DNA of 64,000 bases from Chitinophaga sp. CF118 (lineage in GTDB: Bacteria > Bacteroidota > Bacteroidia > Chitinophagales > Chitinophagaceae). The stretch is taken from NCBI RefSeq assembly GCF_900112615.1, contig NZ_FOMK01000001.1:1178001-1242000 (forward strand), in the 5' to 3' direction. This document shows positions 18,882-28,168 of this stretch, in pieces. The stretch's first letter is position 1. Each line of letters opens with the position of its first letter. Both the position numbers and the translations under genes were made by a program. Under the pieces are notes generated by a model that saw only the letters and a program-made list of their open reading frames with translations, did not search any database and had not been told where the DNA came from.

Positions 18882-18951
18882 TGCAAACGATTGCATAAAT
18901 TCGAAAAAAAGAAATTATGCCGCTCATCACAAAATGATGCAATCGGTTGAA
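18882..18951. promoter_or_regulatory. Pair of LacI-type operator-like sites
   Basis: Two 14-bp sites with a central CG, TGCAAACGATTGCA (18882-18895) and TGCAATCGGTTGAA (18938-18951), lie 56 bp apart between the divergent susC and double-DUF1080 genes. Both have the TGCAA-NCGN-TTGMA layout common for LacI/GalR regulators. No regulator gene is adjacent. The call is by pattern only. Confidence 0.4.
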
Positions 18952-19001
18952 TAAGTTCTAGGCATTTTTATATTTTTAGAAAATACATTAGATCTATTGT
19001 T

Positions 19002-20366
19002 ATGAAAAACACGTTATTATGCGGTGTCATGCTCATCAGCAGCCTGACAATGGCACAAAGTAAAAAAGCTCAATGGCAACCACTTTTTAATGGTAAAAAC
19101 CTTGATGGGTGGAAAGAAGTGAATGGGACAGCACTCTATGAGGCAAAAAACAATGAAATAATAGGGACGTCTGTACCTCAGAGCCCGAATTCTTTCCTTG
19201 CTACAACAAAGGATTATGGTGATTTTATCCTGGAACTGGAACTGAAACTGGATGCTGCAATGAACTATGGTATACAGTTCCGCAGTGAGAGTAAACCGGA
19301 CTATAACAACGGCCGTGTGCATGGTTATCAGATGGAAGTAGATCCCAGCGACCGTGCCTGGAGTGGTGGTATTTACGATGAGGCTCGCCGTGGCTGGTTA
19401 TATCCACTGGAATTAAATCCGGCAGCTAAACCTGCTTTTAAAAAGAGCGACTGGAATAAATACCGTATAGAATGCAGGGGCTCAGAAATACGCACCTGGG
19501 TAAACGGAGTGCCGGCGGCTCACCTGATTGATGATCTGACATTGAAAGGGTTTATTGCCCTGCAGGTACACCAGATTTACAAACCGGAAGATAAGGGTAA
19601 GACGATTCACTGGCGTAATATCCGGATCCTTGAAAATCCGGCACCGGAGCAATATTCACCTTACGATAAGATCTATGTTGTAAATGATATTCCCAACGAT
19701 GTATCTACCCAGGAAAAGAACAACGGCTTCCAACTGCTGTGGGATGGGAAAACAACCACCGGATGGAGACGTGTGAATCAAGATAAGTTCCCGGACAAAG
19801 GATGGGGCATCGAAAACGGGGAACTCACTATTCACCAGTCAAACGGGGATGAAATGGGTTCCGGTGGAGACATTGTTACAACTAAAGAATATGGGGCTTT
19901 TGAGCTGGAATTCGATTTCAAACTGACTGAAGGCGCTAACAGTGGTGTTAAATACTTCGTAAAGGAAGATTATGATACCAAAGGTAAATCAGCCATCGGA
20001 CTGGAATACCAGGTATTGGATGATGAACGCCATCCGGATGCCAAACTGGGTCGCGATGGAGACAGGACACTGTCATCTGTATACGATCTTATTACCCGGA
20101 AAGATAATAAGATGGCTATCAAGAAGATAGGAGAATGGAATAAAGGGCGGATTATTGTATATCCCAATAATCATGTAGAACATTGGCTCAATGGATTCAA
20201 AATGGTGGAATACGAAAGAGGGTCAAAAGAATTTAATGACCTGGTGGCTATTAGTAAATACAAAAATTGGAATAACTTTGGACTTTGGCCAGAAGGACAC
20301 ATTCTACTTCAAGACCATGGGAATACTGTATCATTCCGTAGCATAAAGATTAAAAATTTAAAATAG
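19002..20366 (+). CDS. Secreted protein with two DUF1080 domains
   Basis: A 454-residue exported protein with signal peptide [19 protein letters not shown] and two DUF1080 (3-keto-disaccharide hydrolase family) domains: about residues 22-212 ([16 protein letters not shown] ... HWRNIRI) and 240-454 ([14 protein letters not shown] ... [12 protein letters not shown]). The second resembles the product at 47309-48022 in its [10 protein letters not shown] and [16 protein letters not shown] segments more than it resembles the first, which keeps the family's sandwich ends but differs inside, so the halves probably arose by fusion of distinct members. It diverges from a susCD pair and probably acts on glycosides near that uptake system. 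Confidence 0.9.
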   Translation: MKNTLLCGVMLISSLTMAQSKKAQWQPLFNGKNLDGWKEVNGTALYEAKNNEIIGTSVPQSPNSFLATTKDYGDFILELELKLDAAMNYGIQFRSESKPDYNNGRVHGYQMEVDPSDRAWSGGIYDEARRGWLYPLELNPAAKPAFKKSDWNKYRIECRGSEIRTWVNGVPAAHLIDDLTLKGFIALQVHQIYKPEDKGKTIHWRNIRILENPAPEQYSPYDKIYVVNDIPNDVSTQEKNNGFQLLWDGKTTTGWRRVNQDKFPDKGWGIENGELTIHQSNGDEMGSGGDIVTTKEYGAFELEFDFKLTEGANSGVKYFVKEDYDTKGKSAIGLEYQVLDDERHPDAKLGRDGDRTLSSVYDLITRKDNKMAIKKIGEWNKGRIIVYPNNHVEHWLNGFKMVEYERGSKEFNDLVAISKYKNWNNFGLWPEGHILLQDHGNTVSFRSIKIKNLK

Positions 20367-20401
20367 GTTAACAGTTTAACTTTATAGAATAAATTAACTT
20401 A

Positions 20402-20636
20402 GAGCCTTTAAAATGATGGCTCCTAACGGACCGTCAGATAATAATTCCAACAGGGAGTTATTATCACACACCATGTTATAACAATACAACAGACTCCGTT
20501 ATGAGTAGGAAAACGAGCCATGGCGGCTAGTTCACTATGCCGGGAGTTAATCATTTGTACATGTTATAGCACTTAAAAAGTTTTCATTGTTCACTGTTCT
20601 ATATAAAACATTCCGATTCTTCGGAGTGTTTTTTTT
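20402..20636 (+). ncRNA. Candidate structured small RNA with terminator
   Basis: The 336-bp gap between the DUF1080 and DUF885 genes holds several nested stems. CTCCTAACGGA (20420-20430) pairs with TCCGTTATGAG (20495-20505) with one mismatch, enclosing a hairpin GATAATAA/TTATTATC (20437-20444, 20458-20465) extended by TTCC/GGGA. An alternative hairpin GAGCC/GGCTC (20402-20406, 20418-20422) overlaps the first arm, so the two are mutually exclusive. AGCC/GGCT follows at 20516-20528. An intrinsic terminator closes the region. No promoter was assigned; it could instead be the 3' untranslated region of the DUF1080 mRNA. Confidence 0.4.
20605..20636 (+). terminator. Intrinsic terminator before the DUF885 gene
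   Basis: The stem AACATTCCG (20607-20615) / CGGAGTGTT (20622-20630), with one G-T pair and a 6-nt loop, is followed by T6. It lies 240 bp after the DUF1080 stop, unusually far for a simple gene end. Confidence 0.85.
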
Positions 20637-20702
20637 ATTTTCAACTGTTGTTACACCTGTTAATAACATCTTAATTTATCAACAAAATCACCTTAACCAA
20701 AC

Positions 20703-22472
20703 ATGAGCTTTCCAAAGAACCGTCTTTTTCTGCTGGCTATCGCTTTGTTCGCTGCCGCCTGTACCCGTACAGGTAAGCAGACTGGTAATAGTACGGACTC
20801 CTTACATCACCTTGTTCAGCATTATTATGATGAAAAAATGCTCCTGTTCCCGCTGGATGCTACTATGAATGGGGAACATCAATATGATGGGCTATTGCAG
20901 ATCGATATCAGCGAGCATTTCCGTGAAAGGCTTGATAGCTTTTATTCCCGCTACCAGGAATCTTTACAGGGGGTAGATACAGCTTCTCTGGCGCCGAATG
21001 ACCTTATCAGCTATTCCATGCTGTTACGGGAGGTATCTATTGGCAAAGAAGGTCTCCAATTTCCGGATCACCTGATGCCCATTCAACAGTTCTGGGGACT
21101 TACACTTACCCTGCCCCAACTGGGTTCCGGGACCAGTGCACAGCCCTTCAAGAACAAAGAAGATTATGAAAAATTCATGCACCGCATGAAAACCTTTGCA
21201 GAATGGACAGATACTGCCATCGTAAATATGCGTAAAGGAATGGCTACCGGCTATGTACTCCCGCGGGCACTGGCGGTAAAAGTCATCCCCCAACTGGCAG
21301 ACCTGTCTAAAAAGGACACCGGGAACATTTTCTATGCTCCTCTTAAAACATTGCCCGCAGAGCTGGACAGTAACGCACGTGTGCAACTCAAGGATGCATA
21401 TACGGCTACCATTGAACAATATGTATTGCCATCATACACCAAACTACACAAGTTCTTCCTGGAAGAATACCTGCCTAAAGCACGTAATAGTAGTGGATAT
21501 GACAGCCTCCCTCATGGAAAGGAGTGGTACGCATACCTGATCAGATCATGGACTACCACCCACCTCACTCCGGATGAGATCTTTGCCATTGGCGAAAAAG
21601 AAGTGGCCCGCATAAGAGAAGAAATGGAAACCGTGAAAGCAAGCACCGGTTTTAAAGGTGACTTGCCCGCTTTCTTCAAGTTCCTGCGCACAGATAAACA
21701 ATTCAAAATATTCTCTACCCCTGGTCAGGTACTGGACTCCTTCCGGGCCATAAAGGATAAAATTATGCCGGCTGTAAAACAGCTCTATGGCCACCTGCCC
21801 AAAACTGGATTTGAGGTACGGCAAACGGAAGCCTTCAGGGCTGCTTCTGCCAGTGCAGAATATCTACAGGGCAGCGCAGATGGTACCCGCCCCGGCGTTT
21901 TCTATGTACCTATTCTCAATCCAAAGGAATTTGGATATACCGGTATGGAATGCCTGTTTCTACATGAGGCTATTCCGGGACACCACTTCCAGATTTCTAT
22001 TCAGCAGGAAAACGATTCTTTGCCTAAATTTCGCCGCTTCTGCTGGATAGGAGCCTATGGCGAAGGGTATGCACTATATTGTGAAAGTCTGGGTAAGGAG
22101 CTGGGCTTATACACTAATCCTTATATGTACTTCGGACGGCTGGGCGACGAGATCCATCGTGCTATCCGGCTGGTAGTTGATGTAGCTATGCACAATAAAG
22201 GCTGGACCCGCGAACAGGCTATCAAATATATGATGGACAATGAGCCGGTAAGCGAGCAGGAAGCTACTGCAGAGATAGAACGTTATATGGCAATACCTGG
22301 TCAGGCGCTTTCTTATAAATTAGGAGAGATGAAAATCAGGGAATTACGCAATAAATATTCCCAACAACTGGGAAGTAAATTCAACATTAAGGACTTCCAT
22401 GATGAACTACTGGGTGATGGCTGTGTACCGTTAGATGTACTCGAAGAAAAAATGGCAAGAAGATTTAAATAA
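20703..22472 (+). CDS. DUF885 family lipoprotein (predicted metallopeptidase-like)
   Basis: A 589-residue DUF885 protein. The N-terminus NRLFLLAIALFAAACTRTG is a lipoprotein signal with lipobox AAAC, so it is probably anchored in the periplasmic or outer membrane. The family motif HEAIPGHHFQ (near residue 425) resembles the HExxH zinc site of gluzincin peptidases, with the later EGYALYCESLG providing a likely third ligand Glu; family members are thought to be carboxypeptidase-like. Length is usual for the family. It is a single-gene unit bounded by terminators. Confidence 0.9.
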   Translation: MSFPKNRLFLLAIALFAAACTRTGKQTGNSTDSLHHLVQHYYDEKMLLFPLDATMNGEHQYDGLLQIDISEHFRERLDSFYSRYQESLQGVDTASLAPNDLISYSMLLREVSIGKEGLQFPDHLMPIQQFWGLTLTLPQLGSGTSAQPFKNKEDYEKFMHRMKTFAEWTDTAIVNMRKGMATGYVLPRALAVKVIPQLADLSKKDTGNIFYAPLKTLPAELDSNARVQLKDAYTATIEQYVLPSYTKLHKFFLEEYLPKARNSSGYDSLPHGKEWYAYLIRSWTTTHLTPDEIFAIGEKEVARIREEMETVKASTGFKGDLPAFFKFLRTDKQFKIFSTPGQVLDSFRAIKDKIMPAVKQLYGHLPKTGFEVRQTEAFRAASASAEYLQGSADGTRPGVFYVPILNPKEFGYTGMECLFLHEAIPGHHFQISIQQENDSLPKFRRFCWIGAYGEGYALYCESLGKELGLYTNPYMYFGRLGDEIHRAIRLVVDVAMHNKGWTREQAIKYMMDNEPVSEQEATAEIERYMAIPGQALSYKLGEMKIRELRNKYSQQLGSKFNIKDFHDELLGDGCVPLDVLEEKMARRFK

Positions 22473-22483
22473 GAAACCTGATT

Positions 22484-22534
22484 AAAGGGTCCATAGAAAT
22501 GCAACGTTCGCTTGCTTTTCTATGGACCCTTTTT
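22484..22534 (+). terminator. Intrinsic terminator after the DUF885 gene
   Basis: A 16-bp perfect stem, AAAGGGTCCATAGAAA (22484-22499) and TTTCTATGGACCCTTT (22517-22532), ends in a T run, 11 bp past the stop. Confidence 0.88.
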
Positions 22535-22720
22535 CTTTGCCTGTTTAACAATTAATACACATGCTTTTTGCTAAAAGATACTTAAATTTATAGTGGAGAT
22601 AAATATTCAGGGAACTCTAAGGGTTAAGTTGCCATATAGTTAATCTTAGCCATACGTATATTGATGCTTTTATATATTCCACCAAGCAACTAATTTGTTC
22701 ACTTTTAAGCTGCCAGTATT

Positions 22721-23071
22721 ATGTTTGACATGACCCTTAATTACTGCCTCTCTTTTCCTGCGGTGACAAAAGAGGAAAAGTGGGACGATGAACTCCGGTT
22801 CTTTGTAGGAGAGAAATTATTCTGCATGGTGTCCAAAACACATCCACATCAGGTATCTATTAAATGCCGGCTGGAAGATTTCCACCGTCTTATTTCCCAT
22901 CCGGGCATTGTTCCTGCTCCTTATCTGGCCCGCTACCACTGGATCCAGATCAAACAACTGGATACATTGCCTCTGATCGAATTACAATCATTACTTCAAC
23001 ATGCATATGACCTGGTAGTAAGCACATTGCCACCGGAAGAACAGGCGCAAATATTAAAAGCACGGGTGTGA
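22721..23071 (+). CDS. MmcQ/YjbR family protein
   Basis: A 116-residue cytoplasmic protein of the MmcQ/YjbR family (double-wing fold). The family pattern is visible: a first helix with FPAVTKEEKW, the strand FFVGEKLFCMV, VSIKCRLEDFHRL, and the HWIQIKQLDTLP segment before the last helix (LLQHAYDLVVSTLP). The function of the family is not settled; DNA binding has been suggested from the fold. An in-frame ATG three codons later could be the start. It stands alone, preceded by a 186-bp AT-rich stretch after the terminator. Confidence 0.85.
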   Translation: MFDMTLNYCLSFPAVTKEEKWDDELRFFVGEKLFCMVSKTHPHQVSIKCRLEDFHRLISHPGIVPAPYLARYHWIQIKQLDTLPLIELQSLLQHAYDLVVSTLPPEEQAQILKARV

Positions 23072-23145
23072 TCCTGAATTTCACACAACACAAGAAACTG
23101 TAACTCATAACGCCAGGCAGCGTGTAGTTATCTTATGCCTATTGA

Positions 23146-23940
23146 TTACCCCCAAACAGTATAGATAATATCATAGATTCCAAATAGTACCAACGTACAG
23201 GCAAAAATCTTTTCCAATAACGGTGATTTCATTTTAATGGCAGTCTTGGCCCCAAGGTAAGAAGATGGGATAGCTGTTAATGACAATAACAACGCTATAT
23301 TCCAATCGATATGCCCTAACCACCAATGGATCAATGCACCGGGTACAGATAATAAGGCAGATAATACGATGGAGCAGGCGAGCGCTTGCTTGATGGGCAT
23401 TTTAAGCCTTTTGATAAAGAATGAACTGAACAACACCCCTCCTGCATTTGCCAGCAATCCTGACAAAAGCCCGATACCCAGCGCAGCACCTATAATCAGG
23501 CGATTATCAAATACAGTATTACAAACAGCCAGCGCTTCAGACTCCTGCCTGTTTTTTTTCAGAAAAGAAAACAGCAAAGTGCCTCCAATAGAAACAATGA
23601 AGACTGCTGTTAGAATCATCAGCGTTTTGCCAGGCAGATAACGGCTCAGATAAGCACCGGCAACAGTTGCCGGGACGCCAAACAAGGCGCCCATGATTAT
23701 CACGCGCCTGTCGAATAACTTTTCACGGCTATATACAGTGGTAGCAGATATTGTACTGGTAATAGCTGCCGGCAGTGGTGATGCCAGAGCAAAGAATGGA
23801 TTTACTCCGGCAAAAATCTGCAGAGCAGGTGTACTAACAGCACTTCCTCCTTTACCCAGGAGACCGGACAGGTATCCTACTATCAGGCCAATAAACAAAA
23901 TGGCCATGTAATTGGTGTTCTCTAATAATAATGCGGTCAT
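23146..23940 (-). CDS. TauE/SafE (TSUP) family membrane permease
   Basis: A 264-residue inner-membrane protein with about eight hydrophobic segments in two homologous halves, typical of the TSUP/TauE-SafE family that moves organosulfur compounds or sulfite. Family signatures are GLIVGYLSGLLGKGGSAVSTPAL at the first helix and GLLSGLLANAGGVLFSSFF at the start of the second half. The substrate is not evident. It is a single gene, convergent with the MmcQ gene and separated from the ebo cluster by 346 bp. Confidence 0.9.
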   Translation of the reverse strand: MTALLLENTNYMAILFIGLIVGYLSGLLGKGGSAVSTPALQIFAGVNPFFALASPLPAAITSTISATTVYSREKLFDRRVIIMGALFGVPATVAGAYLSRYLPGKTLMILTAVFIVSIGGTLLFSFLKKNRQESEALAVCNTVFDNRLIIGAALGIGLLSGLLANAGGVLFSSFFIKRLKMPIKQALACSIVLSALLSVPGALIHWWLGHIDWNIALLLSLTAIPSSYLGAKTAIKMKSPLLEKIFACTLVLFGIYDIIYTVWG

Positions 23941-24163
23941 AATAGACTATAGCAGCAAGTACTCCGGGTGCGGCGGGTATTTGTATGGTTGGTGAAAATT
24001 GGTTGCAGACTGTCAGGTATTGCCGGCAACGGGAATTACGTGAATTACAGGTGTCCTGCTTTTTTACATCGATGTTTATAAAAGGACAATTCAAAAGTAC
24101 AGAGATCACACTGGGTCAACAAATAAACAGGATATAACAAACGATCACTTAAAGTTATGCTGG

Positions 24164-24245
24164 ATAACCTAAGGTTATAGATTGGCCAGGCCTGGGTAAA
24201 ACCTTCCTATAGCCTATAAAGCCTACTAAATCTACTAAATCTATG
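24164..24245. repeat. Intergenic cluster of short palindromes and tandem words
   Basis: Within the 346-bp gap downstream of eboF are a loopless-type palindrome ATAACCTAAGGTTAT (24164-24178), CCAGGCCTGG (24186-24195), and a run of related words ending in two tandem 9-mers CTACTAAAT (24223-24231, 24232-24240). The word ACCTTCCTATA (24201-24211) also occurs, inverted, in the element at 54314-54422. Nothing coding is seen. The rest of the gap (23941-24163) shows no clear signal. Confidence 0.5.
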
Positions 24246-24286
24246 TTTTGGATACTCCGAAGGATTTTTGAGTTAAAAAGATAAAT

Positions 24287-25657
24287 CTATACTTTCGTCA
24301 GTGCATTCCATATCACACGGTATACATCAGTTGCCTTCACCTGTGGAGTAACCTGTACCGTGCTGGTGATCAATACAGGATGATATGCTGAGTTTTCGGT
24401 CATACGTCCGTGTGAGCCTTTGATAAGGGTAGCATCCAGTGGTATCACATTCATCAGATAACGGAAGCCCAGTTTTTTCTTTAGCAGCTTAAAGCCAGCC
24501 TTCATTTTTATCAACGGATCTGCGGGGTTCATGAACATTTCCACAGGATCATAACCTGGCTTGCGGTGAATATCCACCAGCCGTGCAAAGTCGGGCGCTT
24601 TGGCATCATCCAGCCAGTAATAGTAAGTAAACCAGCTGTCTGCATCTGCTACCAGGATCAGTTCCCCACTACGGGAATGATGCATATTATGCTGGCGTTT
24701 GCCTTCCCGGTCAAGGACCAGTTGCACACCAGGCGTATTCTCTGCAATGCTGCGCACTTTCTTATAACTGGCAGGATCGTTCACATATACATGTGCTATC
24801 TGATGATCTGCTACTACAAATGCTTTGGATGCACCTGCATCCAGCAATTCTAATCCTCTCTCCTCACGGATCTGGATCAATCCTTCCTGCTTGAAAATGC
24901 GGTTTAGGTGAATAGGGTGGTTTACATTGGTAATACCATATTCTGATAAAATGATCACTTCACATCCTTTCTGCTCATAGAAGTCTACCAACTGCTTGCA
25001 CACATTATCTATTTCGCCCAGTTCCTTACTAATGCGGGTCAGATCCTGACCAAACTTTTGCAGGCAGTAATCCAGGTGTGGCAGGTATATGAGTGATAAA
25101 GTAGGATCATACAAATTATCGGTGATGATGGACGCATCTGCAATCCATTGTGTAGAACGGATATTTGCACCGGGTCCCCAGAACTGGAACAGCGGGAAGG
25201 TGCCCAATTCTTTCTGCAGATGGTCCCTCAGGGATGATGGGTGTGCATAGCAGTCCGGCATTTTACGTCCGTCTGATAAATAGTCTGGTCTTGGAGTAAC
25301 GGAGTAATCGGCAGTAGAATACATGTTATACCACCAGAACATTTTTGAGCAGGTAAAAGAGGGGTCTAATTTACGGGCCTTATCCCATATTTTAGAACCT
25401 TCTACCAGTTTATTAGATTGCTTCCAGAATTTCACTTCACAGTCGGCCCTGTCATACCAGCCATTGCCTACAATTCCATGTTCTGAAGGCCATTCCCCTG
25501 TAACATAAGTACTTTGTACAGCGGTGGTGACAGCGGGCACCATGGGAGTAATAGTGGCCAGGTGATTCCGTTTTACATACTGTTGTAAAAAAGGTGTATG
25601 CATTCCTATTAGAGAGGACGAAAGTCCTACTACATCAATTACAACTGTTTTTTTCAT
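24287..25657 (-). CDS. eboF: EboF: alkaline phosphatase-superfamily protein of the ebo cluster
   Basis: A 456-residue protein of the nucleotide pyrophosphatase/phosphodiesterase branch of the alkaline phosphatase fold, last gene of the ebo operon. Seen by eye: the first metal Asp (VVIDVVG, D8), the Thr nucleophile region MVPAVTTAVQSTYVTG (T44) followed by PSEHGIVGNGWY, and a late GSHG near residue 423. Two usual metal-binding motifs look altered: the Asp/His pair is HLDYCLQKFG (D196 kept, His replaced by Gln200) and the SDHG motif is SEYG (E239, Y240). Its catalysis may therefore differ from standard family members. It has no signal peptide and follows eboE by 47 bp. Substrate unknown. Confidence 0.88.
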   Translation of the reverse strand: MKKTVVIDVVGLSSSLIGMHTPFLQQYVKRNHLATITPMVPAVTTAVQSTYVTGEWPSEHGIVGNGWYDRADCEVKFWKQSNKLVEGSKIWDKARKLDPSFTCSKMFWWYNMYSTADYSVTPRPDYLSDGRKMPDCYAHPSSLRDHLQKELGTFPLFQFWGPGANIRSTQWIADASIITDNLYDPTLSLIYLPHLDYCLQKFGQDLTRISKELGEIDNVCKQLVDFYEQKGCEVIILSEYGITNVNHPIHLNRIFKQEGLIQIREERGLELLDAGASKAFVVADHQIAHVYVNDPASYKKVRSIAENTPGVQLVLDREGKRQHNMHHSRSGELILVADADSWFTYYYWLDDAKAPDFARLVDIHRKPGYDPVEMFMNPADPLIKMKAGFKLLKKKLGFRYLMNVIPLDATLIKGSHGRMTENSAYHPVLITSTVQVTPQVKATDVYRVIWNALTKV

Positions 25658-25704
25658 TTTAGCGATGTGGTTAAAAAACTGTGATCAAAGCTATCATTCC
25701 CTCC

Positions 25705-26916
25705 TCAATATTCCAACTGCTGTAATACCCATCCCAATTCCCGTGAAACGGACTGGCTCATAGGTAGTTTAAGATCTGCTGGTAATACATCCCAGGTATA
25801 TGTTTCTATTTCCAGATGCCTGGTAAAAGGTTCTTTTACCTGCAACTGTAATACTTCCCGGATGTCTGTTTGTGTAGATGATAACAATCCGTAATGATCT
25901 ATAAACACAGGAACATGAAAGTGAGAGCGCCATTCTTTCACTGTAATATTATCTGCATCTGATATGGCTTCCGGCAAATCAGGATAATGCAGGTAACCGG
26001 TAGTTGTACGTGCTATTACCTGGTGTAAATACGTAGGTTCATTAAATGTGCGGAAGGAGTTGATGACAGCCTCCCTATCTATAGTGCTTTCAGGCAATAT
26101 TGCTTTTAAAGCAGCACTGATCTGTAGTTTACCAATGCGAAGTCCGTATTGGCGCATCGTTTCCAGCACAGCAGCAGGTGATTCATATACCAGTGCAAAA
26201 TGACAAACATCATAACACAGCTGGATATGCACTTTCACTTTTTCTGCCGCCTCTTCATCCGTAAAGCCGAATTTATCTTTCAGCATAGGGATAGCGGCAG
26301 GTAGCAGGTAATCAAAGAACCAGCGGATATATTCCTGTGAGTTTTCCAGCATTCCATCTGGTTCCGGTTCAATATCCAGGTGCATGAAAGGACCTCCGCT
26401 CCGGTGAATACTTACCAGTTGCTGTACCACTTGTAACATATTCAGGGTGGCATTTTCCATGACGGCTTCTTTTTCCGTTTCACAACGTACATGCCACAAC
26501 TTATAAGAAAGTGGTGCGGTAGAGATTCCTCCTTCCATGCCTTCCGGCAGCAGTGCTGCCAGCAAACGAAACAAACGCATGGTATAGTCCACTCTTTCTG
26601 TGGTAGTCCAGTCGGGGGTATGTACCTGGTCTTTCACCCTTGTATGATGAAAGCCTCCGTATGGGAACCCGTTCATGGTAAATACATAACAATTCTGCTC
26701 CTGCAGCCATGCTTTGAAAGCATTTAATGCAGGTTCCTTACTGAGTTCAAGACTGGCGGTATTTGATAACCGCAGTCCTATGCCAAAAGGTTTATCTGGT
26801 GATATACTGGCTTTTATAGCCGGTATATGCTGTTGCAGTTGTTGAAAGTGCGCTGCCCAGTTTTCACCAGGGTGTATGTTAGTGCAATAGGTAAGATGAC
26901 TTTCAGCTATTTGCAT
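25705..26916 (-). CDS. eboE: EboE: TIM-barrel metabolite traffic protein of the ebo cluster
   Basis: A 403-residue protein of the xylose isomerase-like TIM-barrel group, the EboE member (metabolite traffic protein). Seen: the start IAESHLTYCTNIHPGENW, the conserved FTMNGFPYGGFHHTRVKDQV loop region (near residues 80-100), FMHLDIEPEPDGML with acidic putative metal ligands, and QLCYDVCHFALVYE. In the cyanobacterial scytonemin system the ebo genes are needed for precursor export to the periplasm, but this protein's reaction is unknown. It overlaps eboD by 14 bp, which indicates translational coupling. Confidence 0.92.
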   Translation of the reverse strand: MQIAESHLTYCTNIHPGENWAAHFQQLQQHIPAIKASISPDKPFGIGLRLSNTASLELSKEPALNAFKAWLQEQNCYVFTMNGFPYGGFHHTRVKDQVHTPDWTTTERVDYTMRLFRLLAALLPEGMEGGISTAPLSYKLWHVRCETEKEAVMENATLNMLQVVQQLVSIHRSGGPFMHLDIEPEPDGMLENSQEYIRWFFDYLLPAAIPMLKDKFGFTDEEAAEKVKVHIQLCYDVCHFALVYESPAAVLETMRQYGLRIGKLQISAALKAILPESTIDREAVINSFRTFNEPTYLHQVIARTTTGYLHYPDLPEAISDADNITVKEWRSHFHVPVFIDHYGLLSSTQTDIREVLQLQVKEPFTRHLEIETYTWDVLPADLKLPMSQSVSRELGWVLQQLEY

Positions 26917-28066
26917 ATCTGTTCTTTAGTTTTTCTACGGCCTGATTTAACAGGACGTGATCCATTTCATGTACTTCTGCACCCTGACCGATGGCTTTCA
27001 GCAGGCAGATAGTTAGTCGCCCACCCAGGTGTTCCCGAAACTCCTGTAATCCTTTGACCACGGGAGAAGGCATCCCATCCTGCATTTCCAGCAGCGGATG
27101 ATACACCGGCAGTTGTAACTGTTCCAGCACATCTACAATCCGGTTCGCGGATGCCTCATCCAGCATACCTAACAACGAAGCGTATACGCTGTCAAGAGCC
27201 ATGCCAATCGAAACGGCTTCTCCATGTCGCAGAGCAAATCCCGTGAGCTGTTCCAGTTTATGTGCACTCCAGTGTCCGAAATCCAGCGGGCGGGAGGAAC
27301 CACTTTCAAATGGATCACCTGCGCCACCAATATGTGCCATATGCAAAGCAGCACAACGGTATACCAGTTCCTCCATCGCAGGCAGATCTCCGGCGGCGAG
27401 CGCGAAGGCATTTACCTCGAGCCATTCGAAGAAAGCTGCGTCTTTGATCAGCGCTACTTTTATTGCTTCTGCAATACCTGCACGCCAATCCAGCGGATCC
27501 AGCGTAGTCAGGAAATGGGAGTCATTGAATACAGCTGCAGGAGGAGCGAATGTGCCGAGAAAATTCTTTTTCCCTTTGTAGTTGATCCCGTTTTTCACAC
27601 CTACTCCTGAATCATTCTGTGATAATACGGTAGTGGGTATACGTATATGCCGTACTCCCCTGTGAGACACTGCTGCAGCAAATCCTACCAGATCTAAGAC
27701 AGCACCACCCCCTATTGCCAACACAAAAGAATGCCGGTCGATTGCATATTTATCAATGGCATCTACTAACTGATAAAAAAGCGGTTCATCATTTTTAACT
27801 GCCTCACCTCCTGGAATAACCATCACTGGTGCTGCCAGCTGATAACCTTCTATAGCGGCACAATATAAATCTATCTGTTCGGCAAGCGAAGAGTGTTTGC
27901 TGATCACTCCATTATCTACTATTACGAGTAACTTTTTTTTATACCCCGGAGATGCCTGAGCTAATAAAAAATCCTTCAGATGAGGATTGGAAAGATCAAA
28001 AAGATGTTGTGTGAAAAATACTCCGTAAGTGAAATTCACACTGAATGATTGTTGAATTTGTGGCAT
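26903..28066 (-). CDS. eboD: EboD: 3-dehydroquinate synthase-like sugar phosphate cyclase
   Basis: A 387-residue NAD-dependent cyclase of the dehydroquinate synthase superfamily. It has the GGEAVKND element (residues 87-92 region), the NAD-binding AIGGGAVLDLVGFAA (about 117-131), the RIPTTVLSQNDSGVGVKNGIN block and metal-ligand Glu in AGIAEAIKVALIKD (E200). It belongs with the ebo group rather than the shikimate enzyme by its context, so it probably cyclises a sugar phosphate of unknown identity. It overlaps eboE by 14 bp; eboC is 102 bp upstream. A true AroB role is less likely. Confidence 0.9.
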   Translation of the reverse strand: MPQIQQSFSVNFTYGVFFTQHLFDLSNPHLKDFLLAQASPGYKKKLLVIVDNGVISKHSSLAEQIDLYCAAIEGYQLAAPVMVIPGGEAVKNDEPLFYQLVDAIDKYAIDRHSFVLAIGGGAVLDLVGFAAAVSHRGVRHIRIPTTVLSQNDSGVGVKNGINYKGKKNFLGTFAPPAAVFNDSHFLTTLDPLDWRAGIAEAIKVALIKDAAFFEWLEVNAFALAAGDLPAMEELVYRCAALHMAHIGGAGDPFESGSSRPLDFGHWSAHKLEQLTGFALRHGEAVSIGMALDSVYASLLGMLDEASANRIVDVLEQLQLPVYHPLLEMQDGMPSPVVKGLQEFREHLGGRLTICLLKAIGQGAEVHEMDHVLLNQAVEKLKNRYANS

Positions 28067-28168
28067 GACTAATGATTCTTCTAACCTGGAAAATTGAACC
28101 TGTAACTCCTAAAATACTAAATTATCAATATAAATATGGGTCCTATAAATGCAGCGTTACAACATTCT

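Noticed and set aside
24201..24245. Tandem 9-mers as a possible CRISPR
   Set aside because: There are only two tandem copies, no spacers and no cas genes.
26903..28066. eboD as the shikimate enzyme AroB
   Set aside because: The gene sits inside an ebo operon and overlaps eboE, so a dedicated cyclase role is more likely, though sequence alone cannot exclude AroB activity.
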